This document shows positions 51,727-60,318 of a stretch of DNA of 64,000 nt, piece by piece. The first letter of the stretch is position 1. Every line of letters begins with the position of its first letter. The translations under genes were made by a program, and so were the position numbers. The notes under the pieces were generated by a model that was given only the letters and a program-made list of their open reading frames with translations, was not told the DNA's origin and searched no databases. Source of the stretch: Hungatella effluvii (GTDB taxonomy: Bacteria; Bacillota; Clostridia; Lachnospirales; Lachnospiraceae); NCBI RefSeq assembly GCF_003201875.1, contig NZ_QJKD01000005.1, positions 310,001-374,000 on the forward strand. Direction: 5' to 3'.

Positions 51727-52575
51727 TTGTCTAATTTTTCGTTTGCTCTCTTTACCGATAAAAATTTCGTCGACTGTACCCTGTTTCAGTACGGATGGGA
51801 GAAATGCGATCCGCACCACTCCTTCGGTCCGGCAGCGCGCAATCATTACCTGTTTCACTACATCATTTCCGGAAAGGGGCTCTTAATATCCACCGACAGC
51901 AGTAAAAAAGATACGGAATACCATCTTCACGCCGGTCAGGGCTTCTTAATCTCGCCCGGCCAGACCAATACCTACATCGCCAATTCCCTGGACCCGTGGG
52001 AGTATGCGTGGGTGGAATTCGACGGCTTAAAGGCGCCGGAAATTATTGCCCTGTCCGGACTGTCCTTCGATCTGCCGGTTTACAACAGCAATAATCCGGC
52101 CATGGAACAGGTCTTAAAAGACGAGATGATCTATATTGCCGGCCATACAACCGAATCTTCCTTTCATTTAATCGGCCATTTATACCTGGCTCTCGATGCA
52201 CTGGTCAAGTCCTCCAACCGCCGCATGACGGCTGTAGGCGGCCAGCTGAAGGATTTTTATGCCCGGGAGGCGGTCTCATTTGTGGAACACAACTACCAGA
52301 ACGATATCACGGTGGAGGACATCGCCGCCTTCTGCAACTTAAACCGCAGCTATTTCGGCAAGATCTTTAAGGATGTCCTCTCTATTACGCCGCAGGAATT
52401 CCTGATCCGTTTCCGGATGGCAAAGGCCTGCGAGTACATGGAGACGACCAATCTTCCCATTGGAGAGATCAGCGCACGGGTCGGTTACCCCAGCCAGCTG
52501 CATTTTTCCAGGGCCTTTAAAAAAACGTATGGCCAGCCTCCACGGGAATGGAGACTGGCCAATCAGCATAAGTAA
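51727..52575 (+). CDS. AraC-family regulator of the alpha-galactoside locus
   Basis: This 282-residue protein has an N-terminal cupin-like ligand domain (about 20-140: HYLFHYIISGKGLL and GQGFLISPGQTNTYIA) and a C-terminal AraC double helix-turn-helix (about 180-280: VEDIAAFCNLNRSYFGKIFK and RVGYPSQLHFSRAFKK). It resembles MsmR/RafR-like regulators. The start is a TTG at 51727, supported by AGGGGAGG seven bases upstream and no better codon nearby. It is divergent from the importer/GH36 operon, which it probably activates. Confidence 0.92.
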   Translation: MSNFSFALFTDKNFVDCTLFQYGWEKCDPHHSFGPAARNHYLFHYIISGKGLLISTDSSKKDTEYHLHAGQGFLISPGQTNTYIANSLDPWEYAWVEFDGLKAPEIIALSGLSFDLPVYNSNNPAMEQVLKDEMIYIAGHTTESSFHLIGHLYLALDALVKSSNRRMTAVGGQLKDFYAREAVSFVEHNYQNDITVEDIAAFCNLNRSYFGKIFKDVLSITPQEFLIRFRMAKACEYMETTNLPIGEISARVGYPSQLHFSRAFKKTYGQPPREWRLANQHK

Positions 52576-52602
52576 ATTCACAGTAACAATTCATTTTCTG
52601 TT

Positions 52603-53346
52603 TTATTTCAGGATTTCCCCAGTTTGGGCTCCCCCCTCTTCCCCTGCCAGATTATACGCCTCCTGCTTATAATGGTAGGAGTCCTTCATCAGGCCCCTGT
52701 CGCGGAATGTGCGGAAGGACCGTGATATCATGTAAATGGTTTCCACGGACTCCGCCAGCTCCTCCTGGGCCTCCTGCATGGGAACGTAGAGATCCGGCAG
52801 TTCTCTGTGGTTCCCGATCTGAATCAAAAAAATTCTCTCAACGCCCAGCGCCTGAAAGGCTTGGAATAAGGTCAGCGTCTTCTCTTTGTATTCTTCCTTC
52901 GTCATCCCATTGTCCGCATCCGTACATCCCTGACACCAGACCATCCCAATTGAATGAACAGCGATCTTCTGAGACTCCGCAAAGCTTACACATGCCTGAA
53001 ATCTCGCCGCTGCGTCCTTAAAATACGGAGTATCCGGCTGCCATTCCAGGATGCTGGAACCGCCCTTGGAACACGACACTGCGATAACCGGCCGGCCCGT
53101 TTTCCGAAAACACGCATTTACAAACGCAGCAGCCATGGAACCGGTCTTCATGCCTGGTTCCCAGACCCCTCCCTCACGGTTTTCATTTACTCCAAATGGT
53201 TCCGCAAGCGGCACCAGTCTGTCCGGCTCCGTCACCGCCCGGTATTCCCAGGCCGCCCCGGGCAGCACCTCCGGCGCCAGCTGAGCGTCGCCGCGTCCGG
53301 CCATATTGCTCTGTCCCATAAATAACAATATATCTGCTTCCATCAT
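52603..53346 (-). CDS. SASA-type carbohydrate esterase
   Basis: This protein of about 247 residues is of the sialate O-acetylesterase/SASA (DUF303) SGNH-hydrolase group. The nucleophile Ser is in FMGQSNMAGRG near the N-terminus, and a central SCSKGGSSILEW block follows. The usual C-terminal catalytic Asp-x-x-His is best represented by DSYHYKQEAYN. No signal peptide is seen, so it is cytoplasmic. The start at 53346 has GGAG seven bases upstream. It is 23 bases downstream of a single-domain receiver gene. Deacetylation of imported sugars is the probable function. Confidence 0.87.
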   Translation of the reverse strand: MMEADILLFMGQSNMAGRGDAQLAPEVLPGAAWEYRAVTEPDRLVPLAEPFGVNENREGGVWEPGMKTGSMAAAFVNACFRKTGRPVIAVSCSKGGSSILEWQPDTPYFKDAAARFQACVSFAESQKIAVHSIGMVWCQGCTDADNGMTKEEYKEKTLTLFQAFQALGVERIFLIQIGNHRELPDLYVPMQEAQEELAESVETIYMISRSFRTFRDRGLMKDSYHYKQEAYNLAGEEGGAQTGEILK

Positions 53347-53369
53347 AAGTCCTCTCCTGTTCCAATCGA

Positions 53370-53753
53370 TTACAGAACCTTCCGGGCATTCCTCTCGCAC
53401 CGGAAACGGTTTAGCATATCTACAATCTGCCCTCTCGTATACGGCTTAATGATAAAACCGAACGCACGAATCTTCCACGCCTCCAGAGAGAACCCCGGTA
53501 TCCCGGATAAAAGCACTACCTCCGGCGGATCCGGAAGCTGATATATCTTGGATGCCAGCGTGATCCCGCTGATATCCGGCATAACCACGTCGGAAAATAC
53601 GATATCCACCGGATTCTCCTTTACATATTGAATCGCCGCAATCGCTTCGCCGAAGCTGCCGCATAGCTCGACGTCCTCCATCTCCCTTAAAATTCTGGAA
53701 ATCTTCTCCAGAAGCTCCTCTGAATTGTCCACTACAATCGCCCTGATACTCAT
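53370..53753 (-). CDS. Single-domain response regulator (CheY-like)
   Basis: This 127-residue protein is a lone receiver domain. The phosphoacceptor is D55 in FSDVVMPD, the acidic pocket is VVDNSEE (D9, with the usual second Asp replaced by Asn), the Ser switch is in LLSGIPG, and the conserved Lys is in IIKPYT. No output domain is attached and no kinase is adjacent. AGGAGG lies six bases before the ATG. It shares an operon with the SASA esterase, an odd pairing. Confidence 0.88.
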   Translation of the reverse strand: MSIRAIVVDNSEELLEKISRILREMEDVELCGSFGEAIAAIQYVKENPVDIVFSDVVMPDISGITLASKIYQLPDPPEVVLLSGIPGFSLEAWKIRAFGFIIKPYTRGQIVDMLNRFRCERNARKVL

Positions 53754-53895
53754 AACCCCTCCTGATTTTCATCTAAAAAGAAGCCCCGGAATATCGCTAT
53801 TCCAACAGCCTCCGGTAATCAAAATTATTTCCTTTGTTAAGAAATACGATACCATAAAAATGGGAAGAAGTCTATCTTTATGATAAATTAGGTTG

Positions 53896-53955
53896 CAATT
53901 CGCGGCCCCACCGCAGGCCTTCGCCGTCTGGCTCTGCCGGTGGGGCCGCGAATTG
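53896..53955. repeat. 18-bp GC-rich inverted repeat between divergent genes
   Basis: CAATTCGCGGCCCCACCG (53896-53913) and CGGTGGGGCCGCGAATTG (53938-53955) are perfectly complementary with a 24-base spacer; pairing extends outward by a G-T and two A-T pairs. It lies in the divergent region between the receiver gene and the GyrI-type regulator, so terminator function is not expected for the adjacent starts. Confidence 0.85.
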
Positions 53956-54050
53956 TAATAAATTATCTATCCAGTACCAATAATAAGAGGAAATTAGGTT
54001 TTATAAATGGTAAAATAGAAAAACAACCAGGAAGGCGGAGATCACTTAAA

Positions 54051-54914
54051 ATGGAATGGAACGAAAAATTACAAAGAATCATCGATTATGTGGAAGACCA
54101 TCTGCAGCGGCGGGAAGAACCCATTGATGAAAACGTGGTATCGGACATTGCGGGCTGCTCCTTTGGTTTCTTTCAGAAGGTCTTTTCCTATATGAATGGA
54201 ATCAGTTTTTCCGAGTACATCCGCTCCAGAAAACTGACGCTGGCCGGCTATGACTTAAAAAGCACGGATTTAAAGGTGGTTGATATCAGCTATAAGTACG
54301 GCTATGCCTCGCCGACCTCCTTTACGAAAGCCTTCCAGCAGTTTCACGGCATAACGCCCAAAGAAGCAAGGGATGGCCGTTCGGAATTAAAAATAGCGCC
54401 GAAGATGCAGATATCAAACAGACAGCAGTATTCGTGGCATATCGACCAGAAAGAGTCTTTCCGGCTTATCGGTATAAGCAAAACATTTTCCTGTAAAAAC
54501 GGAGAGCACTACCTCCAGATCCCCAAATTCTGGAGCGAATGCCATGTGCGGGGCGATACGGCGAAACTGATTTCGCTGGACCGCGGTAATCCGAAAGGAA
54601 TCTTCGGTCTGTTTACCGATTTTTGTGAACAGCACAATGAGACGGTCTACTCCATCATGGTAATATCCGATCAGGAAGCGCCTCCGGGATTTGACGAGAT
54701 CGTCATTCCCCCGGCCGCATGGGCCGTCTTCGACTGCCATGGTAAAATACCGCAGTCCATACACCATGGCTGGAAGTATCTTAACGAGGAGTGGCTTATA
54801 AAGTACCCCTTTAAGCATGCGCCCTGTCCCGAGTTGGAATGGTACAGCGACGGGGATCAGACCAGCGATACGTATAAGGCCCAGATATGGATACCCATTA
54901 TAGAAGAGCGATGA
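54051..54914 (+). CDS. AraC-type regulator with GyrI-like effector domain
   Basis: This 287-residue protein has an N-terminal AraC helix-turn-helix pair (about 1-105: SDIAGCSFGFFQKVFSYMNG and YKYGYASPTSFTKAFQQFHG) and a C-terminal GyrI-like effector-binding domain (about 125-287). This is the Rob/BltR-like plan of regulators that sense small, often lipophilic compounds. The start at 54051 is chosen from family length; GGCGGAG lies ten bases upstream. It leads a three-gene rightward cluster with an unknown protein and a stand-alone GyrI-like protein. Confidence 0.9.
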   Translation: MEWNEKLQRIIDYVEDHLQRREEPIDENVVSDIAGCSFGFFQKVFSYMNGISFSEYIRSRKLTLAGYDLKSTDLKVVDISYKYGYASPTSFTKAFQQFHGITPKEARDGRSELKIAPKMQISNRQQYSWHIDQKESFRLIGISKTFSCKNGEHYLQIPKFWSECHVRGDTAKLISLDRGNPKGIFGLFTDFCEQHNETVYSIMVISDQEAPPGFDEIVIPPAAWAVFDCHGKIPQSIHHGWKYLNEEWLIKYPFKHAPCPELEWYSDGDQTSDTYKAQIWIPIIEER

Positions 54915-54936
54915 AAATAAAAAAAGGAGCGGTGTT

Positions 54937-55416
54937 ATGAGCGAAAAATATACATTTGATGATTTTTTATCCACTGTCGGTGGAGAAAATCAGGAGTTTG
55001 TAAGGGAACTGCATGAGGAGTTAACGAAACTCGGCTGCAAAACAGAGATAAAACAGGCAAAAAGCGGCTATGTCGTTTCCTGCCTTCAGAATAATAAGAC
55101 GATCCTCAACTACGTATTCCGCAAAAAGGGACTGATGGTCCGCATCTATCCAAACCATCTGGCGGACTACATGGAGGTGTTCGACACCATCTCCGACGAG
55201 CTGGCAAATGCCCTCCAGGACGCGCCCGTGTGCAAACGCCTGTTGGACCCATCCGCATGCAACTCCAAATGCGCCATGGGCTACGACTTTATCCTGAGAG
55301 GCCAGCGACAGCAAAAATGCCGCAGCAGCGCATTCCTGTTTTTGCTAAAAAACGATAACAGGGCTTTCGTAAAAGCACTGCTGTTAAACGAGGCAAAGAC
55401 AGCCGTACAAGCTTAA
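54937..55416 (+). CDS. Uncharacterised Cys-rich protein
   Basis: I do not recognise a family for this 159-residue protein. It appears soluble and mixed alpha/beta. Six cysteines are present, four in the C-terminal half: C99, C108, C112 and C128, in KRLLDPSACNSKCAMGY and RQQKCRS. Their spacing could hold a metal, or allow disulfides. AAAAGGAG lies about eight bases before the ATG. It sits between an AraC-GyrI regulator and a stand-alone GyrI-like protein and is probably co-transcribed with both. Confidence 0.75.
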   Translation: MSEKYTFDDFLSTVGGENQEFVRELHEELTKLGCKTEIKQAKSGYVVSCLQNNKTILNYVFRKKGLMVRIYPNHLADYMEVFDTISDELANALQDAPVCKRLLDPSACNSKCAMGYDFILRGQRQQKCRSSAFLFLLKNDNRAFVKALLLNEAKTAVQA

Positions 55417-55452
55417 AAATACGTAATTTCTAACCGGAAAGGAATAACAATT

Positions 55453-55962
55453 ATGAGAAACATGGAACCGCCGTTTCGAATCGAGAAAAAAGACAGTTTC
55501 CGCGTTGTCGGTCCTGCCATGCGCACAACGAATCAAAAAGGGCAGGGAAGGAAAATGATTCCCGCACACTGGGCGGACTTCAAAGCGAAAGGACTTGAGA
55601 AGGACTTATTATCACGGGCGAATCAGGAACCTTACGGCCTGTTCGGCATTAATATCTATAACACCGATGAAGCCGATCCGCGGATATTCGATTATCTTAT
55701 AGCGGTATCGAGCGATACGGAGGCGGGGGATACATTTTCGTCTTATGAAATACCGGCCAGAACCTGGGCCATCTTCCCCTGTACGCTTGAAACGCTTGGA
55801 AAAACGGAAGCGCAGGCCATCACAAAATGGCTGCCGAAGTTTAAATATAGACCGTTAAATAAAGGCTACATAACCGGCCGGATGAAATCAAACGCACCGG
55901 ATCTCGAGTATTATGGAGAGAATGGCCTTGTGGAGGTCTGGATTGCGGTGGAGAAAAAGTAA
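55453..55962 (+). CDS. Stand-alone GyrI-like effector-binding protein
   Basis: This 169-residue protein matches the GyrI-like small-molecule-binding domain at the end of the AraC regulator two genes upstream. Shared features are the KKDSFRVVGPAMR start, PYGLFGINIYN, the YEIPARTWAIFPC strand and the C-terminal DLEYYGENGLVEVWIAVEKK, which corresponds to ELEWYSDGDQ and QIWIPI in the regulator. No DNA-binding domain is present. It could sequester or hydrolyse the inducer; some family members show cyclopropanoid hydrolase activity, but I cannot assign this here. AAAGG precedes the ATG. Confidence 0.85.
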   Translation: MRNMEPPFRIEKKDSFRVVGPAMRTTNQKGQGRKMIPAHWADFKAKGLEKDLLSRANQEPYGLFGINIYNTDEADPRIFDYLIAVSSDTEAGDTFSSYEIPARTWAIFPCTLETLGKTEAQAITKWLPKFKYRPLNKGYITGRMKSNAPDLEYYGENGLVEVWIAVEKK

Positions 55963-56153
55963 AGCAACGGTGAAAAATCCCATGAGAAAAAACGCTTTCA
56001 GGTACACAGCCTGGAAGCGTTGGGGCTCCAGGAGATACTCAGCCAGCTTTAACACTTTCTTCATAAAACATCTTCAGATTTTTTTAAGCGGATATATATC
56101 TTGTGCCAGGAACAGATAACCGACGTTATCTGGCCAATCAGGTAAGGGGAAAA

Positions 56154-56182
56154 TAGACAATTTTAAGAGATGGTGTTACAAT
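56154..56182 (+). promoter_or_regulatory. Promoter of the small membrane protein gene
   Basis: TAGACA (56154-56159) and TACAAT (56177-56182) are 17 bp apart, followed by GAAGGAG and AGGGGG close to the start codon. Confidence 0.6.
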
Positions 56183-56204
56183 AGAAGGAGAAAAGGGGGA
56201 TGTT

Positions 56205-56468
56205 ATGAAGAATTTTTTTTCCTTTGAAACAATGTATGTTAGAATAACTTTTATAATAATACTACTAACAACATACTTAGTACCCAGACATGGCGAACTC
56301 GATGGATTTGGCTATCCATTTGCATATATAAATTTTCCATCTGGCAGAGTGGGAATAACTATTTTCAGATCAACATATGTGAATATCCTGTATCTGTTTT
56401 TAGATTTTATATTAATATACATGGCTGTAAAAATTTTCTGTGAGGCAGCAAAAAAAATATTTAAATAG
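56205..56468 (+). CDS. Small hypothetical membrane protein, two spans
   Basis: I do not recognise this 87-residue protein. Two hydrophobic helices are visible, about residues 10-27 and 58-80, flanking a short loop with RHGELDGFGYPF. The C-terminus is basic (EAAKKIFK). It is more AT-rich than its neighbours. A purine-rich ribosome site and a promoter precede it, supporting real expression. It stands alone between the GyrI cluster and the CstA-type gene. Confidence 0.65.
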   Translation: MKNFFSFETMYVRITFIIILLTTYLVPRHGELDGFGYPFAYINFPSGRVGITIFRSTYVNILYLFLDFILIYMAVKIFCEAAKKIFK

Positions 56469-56644
56469 CACCCTATTTCTGCCGCTCCCGGAAATAGTAT
56501 TATTCAGTTGGTTCATCCTCATACTTATGAGGATTTTTTTATGCCTCTTCACAGAAAGTTTTACTGCTATATGCCCTATCCTGCTAATTGGAGACGGCAC
56601 TTTCCCTTTTACAGCTTTTTGTGTCTACATTATCTAAAAAAAGA

Positions 56645-56690
56645 GGGCTGGAAAAACGGAGTCAGATCAACTCCATTTTTTTCACAGCCC
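56645..56690 (-). terminator. Terminator of the CstA-type gene
   Basis: GGGCTG (56645-56650) pairs with CAGCCC (56685-56690), with an inner AAAAA/TTTTT and GGAGT/ACTCC pair. Read leftward, TCTTTTTTT follows. It lies about 40 bases past the stop. Confidence 0.88.
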
Positions 56691-56727
56691 CTTTCATGGT
56701 AATGCGGCGTCCACACCCGCAGATTAT

Positions 56728-58458
56728 TTATGCAACTACTTCACCCGCAGTCTTGTCTGTGTCTGCGGTCTCTGTATTTTCTGAAGTCTCATCTTTTCCA
56801 ATCAGCTTCTTAATCCCTTCAAAGGCTACGATCACGCCCAGAATCAGAAGAAGCACTGCGAATACCAGCTGCAAGGCATTGCCAAAGACAAACTGGCCGG
56901 AAAGCGCGGTCACCAGCTCTGTGATCTTTAAAGCCAGAGCCGTAAATGTGACGCCAAGCATGATCACCATCGGCCCCCAGAGCATAGCGCCCTGGCGTTT
57001 TGTCTTCTTTAAGAATACGGCGCAGGCGATCAGGGCCAGTGCGGAAAGCAGCTGGTTGGCCGAACCGAACAGCGGCCAGATACTGGCGTAACCGGCACGG
57101 GAAAGTGCGTAGCAAAGTACCAGCGTCAGGATAGTGGCAAAATATTTGTTAGTCAGAACCTTGTTGAGCGCAGTCTGATTCTCCGGAGCGACGCTGTCGT
57201 CTGTAAAAAATTCCTGGAACGCGATACGTCCCACACGCGCTACGGAATCGAGACTCGTCAGCGCAAACGCCGAAATCGCCAGGGTGATTAACGTATAGCA
57301 GACCGACTCCGGAAGCCCGAGGCTTGTCAAAAAGATGGAAATGGCCTGTGCAAACAGCTGCGGCGGCGTTCCTGCCGGAAGTCCTTCCTGTGTGGCGACG
57401 AATCCGGCCGCAATCAGCGCCGTAATGGCGAGAAGGCTTTCCAAAAGCATGGCTCCGAAGGATACCGGAAGCATGTTCTTTTCATTTTTAATCTGCTTGG
57501 AGGCCGTTCCTGAGGCGACCAGAGAGTGAAAGCCCGATACAGCGCCGCAGGCGATGGTGACGAACAGCGCCGGGAATAAGTAGGAGACGCTTCCGTTAGC
57601 CGCGGTCAGCTTAAAGGCTGTAAAGGATGGCAGATTCATAGAGGGATTGTATACACAGATGCCAAGCACCGATCCCACGATCATGGCGATCAGCAGATAG
57701 CTGTTTAAGTAGTCACGAGGCTGCAAAAGCGCCCACACCGGCGTCACACAGGCAATGATCACGTAGATAAATACGAAAATCAGCCATGCGCTCTGTGGAA
57801 TATAGATGGGGAATGCCAGTCCCATACCTACGGCCAGAACGAGAAGTGCAATCGCAAACAGCGTGTTAAGCATCTTAGGAAATCTCGTGTATTTTAAATA
57901 GAACCCCAGTCCCACTGCAAATACAATGAACAGTAGCGACGTCGTCGCAACCGCACCGTTGGCAGTCACTGTGGCTCCATTTGTGTCAAAACCGTTGAAG
58001 GTTCCCGCCACGATATCAGCAAACGCCGCTACAACCAGTATGGAGAACAGCCAGGTAAACAGCAGAAACAGCCGCTTCCCAAGTTTTCCAATATACAGTT
58101 CGATGATATAGCCAATGGAACGGCCCTTATTTTTCACGGATGCATACATGGATGCAAAATCCTGTACCGCGCCGAAGAACACACCGCCCAGCAGAATCCA
58201 GAGCATAACAGGAAGCCATCCGAACATCGCCGCCTGAATCGGACCGTTAATCGGCCCCGCGCCGGCAATCGATGCGAACTGGTGGCCAAATACCACGTTG
58301 GTATCGGCCGGAACGTAATCCACACCGTCCTCCATCTCATAAGCGGGCGTTTTGGAATCCGGATTGACGCCCCATTTCTTTGCAAGATACCTCCCGTAGA
58401 TCAGGTACGCGCCGCCCAGCACTGCGACGGCAAGTATCATCATTGTCAAGCCATTCAT
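56728..58458 (-). CDS. cstA: CstA/BtsT-family pyruvate or peptide transporter
   Basis: This membrane protein of about 576 residues with many spans belongs to the CstA (carbon starvation) family, whose members import pyruvate or peptides. Conserved blocks are DYVPADTNVVFGHQFASIAG, GPINGPIQAAMFGWLP and FGAVQDFASMYASVKNKG near the N-terminus, and SGTASKQI in the middle. The start at 58458 has AAGGAG about nine bases upstream. It is preceded by a structured leader of over 300 bases and followed by a clear terminator, so it is transcribed as a single gene. Confidence 0.92.
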   Translation of the reverse strand: MNGLTMMILAVAVLGGAYLIYGRYLAKKWGVNPDSKTPAYEMEDGVDYVPADTNVVFGHQFASIAGAGPINGPIQAAMFGWLPVMLWILLGGVFFGAVQDFASMYASVKNKGRSIGYIIELYIGKLGKRLFLLFTWLFSILVVAAFADIVAGTFNGFDTNGATVTANGAVATTSLLFIVFAVGLGFYLKYTRFPKMLNTLFAIALLVLAVGMGLAFPIYIPQSAWLIFVFIYVIIACVTPVWALLQPRDYLNSYLLIAMIVGSVLGICVYNPSMNLPSFTAFKLTAANGSVSYLFPALFVTIACGAVSGFHSLVASGTASKQIKNEKNMLPVSFGAMLLESLLAITALIAAGFVATQEGLPAGTPPQLFAQAISIFLTSLGLPESVCYTLITLAISAFALTSLDSVARVGRIAFQEFFTDDSVAPENQTALNKVLTNKYFATILTLVLCYALSRAGYASIWPLFGSANQLLSALALIACAVFLKKTKRQGAMLWGPMVIMLGVTFTALALKITELVTALSGQFVFGNALQLVFAVLLLILGVIVAFEGIKKLIGKDETSENTETADTDKTAGEVVA

Positions 58459-58465
58459 ACTCTGT

Positions 58466-58792
58466 CTCTCCTTTTTCTTCAACCAGACCAATTCCTCCTG
58501 TGTCTGGTCAGAAGTTCTGGAGAAAAAAGAAACGCCCCTTCCGCTGTTCGCTTATTACCGCCTGTCGGGCGGCAGTCATGCGGCGCGGTAAGCCCCGTCT
58601 TCATCCGCAGCGCTTCTTCCAGTCGGGAAGGCGCCAGGGACAAATTTTCACTTTTTTCATTCCAAACCTCTGATGAAATGGAGTTTATCACTTTACCATA
58701 TAGAAATCTATAAAAAGTTTATACTTTTTTTATACTTTATTTACATATCTTTTATAACTCCCGGTTATATAAATTCAGGGAATTGACTGCCG
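58466..58792 (-). other. Structured leader upstream of the CstA-type gene
   Basis: The 327-base gap is GC-rich in its gene-proximal part and contains competing pairings. CCGCC/GGCGG (58558-58562 with 58568-58572) excludes a longer pairing of ACCGC (58557-58561) with GCGGT (58585-58589). A further hairpin uses GCGC and CTTCC around 58611-58635 (GCGCTTCTTCC with GGAAGGCGC). Between the first hairpin and the start codon the transcript has TTTCTTTTTTC. This could be an attenuator. I do not recognise a known riboswitch class. Confidence 0.5.
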
Positions 58793-60316
58793 TTACCATA
58801 CCACGGAGAGATCGCTCCTTGTTTTAATCTGCACAGTCTCATGCTCTCTTAAATACTGAAGGGCCATCTGCGGCACCTCGGAGCCGATCCGTTTCACCAC
58901 CCGGCATTTGCGGTAGAAGTCATAGCCGCCTGTCCCGCTGGCACGGTAATCGCTCATGCAGAGCGTAAGCTTCCGGCCGTCAATGGGTGCCCCGTCATAC
59001 AGCAGCTTCGTCACACGGTCTCCCACCGGTCTGCGCAGGTCAAACTCACAGGAAATGCCGGCAAAAAAGTCGTAATTATAATGCTCGACCTTAGGCTTTA
59101 AAAATACGTCCGAAATCCGCACTTCTCCGTTTTCCACAGTGAAATATTCCGCACACCGTTCCAGCGCCTTCTTCATCACCGTTTCATCCACTTCCAGGAC
59201 CACCAGCGTATTGGCAAACGGGTACACAGACACGATATCCCGTGTCGTCACACGTTTCGCCAGTCCCATCGGTGTGTTCCCCAGCCCCACACAGGAGATA
59301 TCCGCTCCTGAATATTCCAGCTGGAGCTGGTTAAAGAAATCGGCTACCCTGGAGCCCTGAAGCGCCATCGCAAGCTTGGACTGCCGGGGAATATCCTCCT
59401 CCAGGCTGCCAGCCTTCTCGTCAAGCCACTGCTGGACCTTCTGCTCCAGCGGAAACAGGGACCGGTACGGTTCCTCATCATGAATCTCTCCCGCCGGATT
59501 GATCGAGGCCGAGACGGACACTTCTCCATCCTCACAGGCGATTTCCAGCTTTGCATAGCAGACCGCATTTGCCGGAAGCTGCAACGTTGTAGTCCCATTT
59601 ATCTTCCTGGCAGGCACCATCATGTGCTGATGAGCGGTCAGCAGCACGTCGAAATCCAGCTCCCGAAGGATCCGGCATCCCACATTTTCCCCGCTCTCAC
59701 TCAGCAGGTCTCCGGTTTCCAGATCACATTCATAGCCGCCGTGATAGATGCACACCGTCACATCCGAGATCGCCTTTAAGCGCTCCAGTTCCCGTTCTGC
59801 CGCCGAAAAGGCGTCGGTCACTTCCAAATCTCTCATATGCTCCGGCTGTTCCCACACATTGACAAAATCGGTTACCACACCGGTTACTCCCAGCCGCAGA
59901 CCATTTTCCATGGTAAATACCTGGCTGGATATCACTCCCAGGCGGCCTTTCCGGTCTCGGACATTGGCACAGATGCAGCGCGCGTTTAAGGCATTTAAAT
60001 GATACTTCAGATACTCATATCCGAAGTTAAAATCATGATTCCCAAGAGTCACTGCGTCGTAACCGCCGGCGTTAAAGACGTCCGCAATGGCATGTTCCGC
60101 CTCCAGGCCTTCCTTCCTGCCCGCGGACAGGTAAATGGCCATGGGGGACCCCTGAAGCGTGTCGCCCCCGTCCAGGACCAGCGTATTCCCGTCCTTCTGA
60201 TAATTGGCCATGCAGTTTAGCAGTCCGGCCGGCTTCTCGCTCCGTTCCGTGTATGCAGAAGGGAAAAGATATCCGTGGACATCTGATGTATAATAAATTT
60301 TTGCTGTCTTTCTCAT
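58793..60316 (-). CDS. 5'-nucleotidase/2',3'-cyclic phosphodiesterase-like metallophosphoesterase
   Basis: This 507-residue protein has the two-domain 5'-nucleotidase plan. The N-terminal metallophosphatase domain shows TSDVHGYLFP, LDGGDTLQGSP, TLGNHDFNFG and TAHQHMM metal motifs. The C-terminal domain (about 320-500) carries the nucleobase-binding GLGNTPMGL and YRASGTGGYDFY segments. Most family members are exported, but no signal peptide is present here, so it is cytoplasmic. It begins two bases after the second phnE-type gene, which ties it to the phosphonate-type importer operon. Confidence 0.9.
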   Translation of the reverse strand: MRKTAKIYYTSDVHGYLFPSAYTERSEKPAGLLNCMANYQKDGNTLVLDGGDTLQGSPMAIYLSAGRKEGLEAEHAIADVFNAGGYDAVTLGNHDFNFGYEYLKYHLNALNARCICANVRDRKGRLGVISSQVFTMENGLRLGVTGVVTDFVNVWEQPEHMRDLEVTDAFSAAERELERLKAISDVTVCIYHGGYECDLETGDLLSESGENVGCRILRELDFDVLLTAHQHMMVPARKINGTTTLQLPANAVCYAKLEIACEDGEVSVSASINPAGEIHDEEPYRSLFPLEQKVQQWLDEKAGSLEEDIPRQSKLAMALQGSRVADFFNQLQLEYSGADISCVGLGNTPMGLAKRVTTRDIVSVYPFANTLVVLEVDETVMKKALERCAEYFTVENGEVRISDVFLKPKVEHYNYDFFAGISCEFDLRRPVGDRVTKLLYDGAPIDGRKLTLCMSDYRASGTGGYDFYRKCRVVKRIGSEVPQMALQYLREHETVQIKTRSDLSVVW

Positions 60317-60318
60317 GT

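Noticed and set aside
55905..56066. Minus-strand frame of about 54 codons beginning near 56066
   Set aside because: No ribosome site, and it overlaps the end of the GyrI-like gene on the other strand. Its apparent hairpin with a T-run at about 55989-56016 has no upstream leftward gene to serve.
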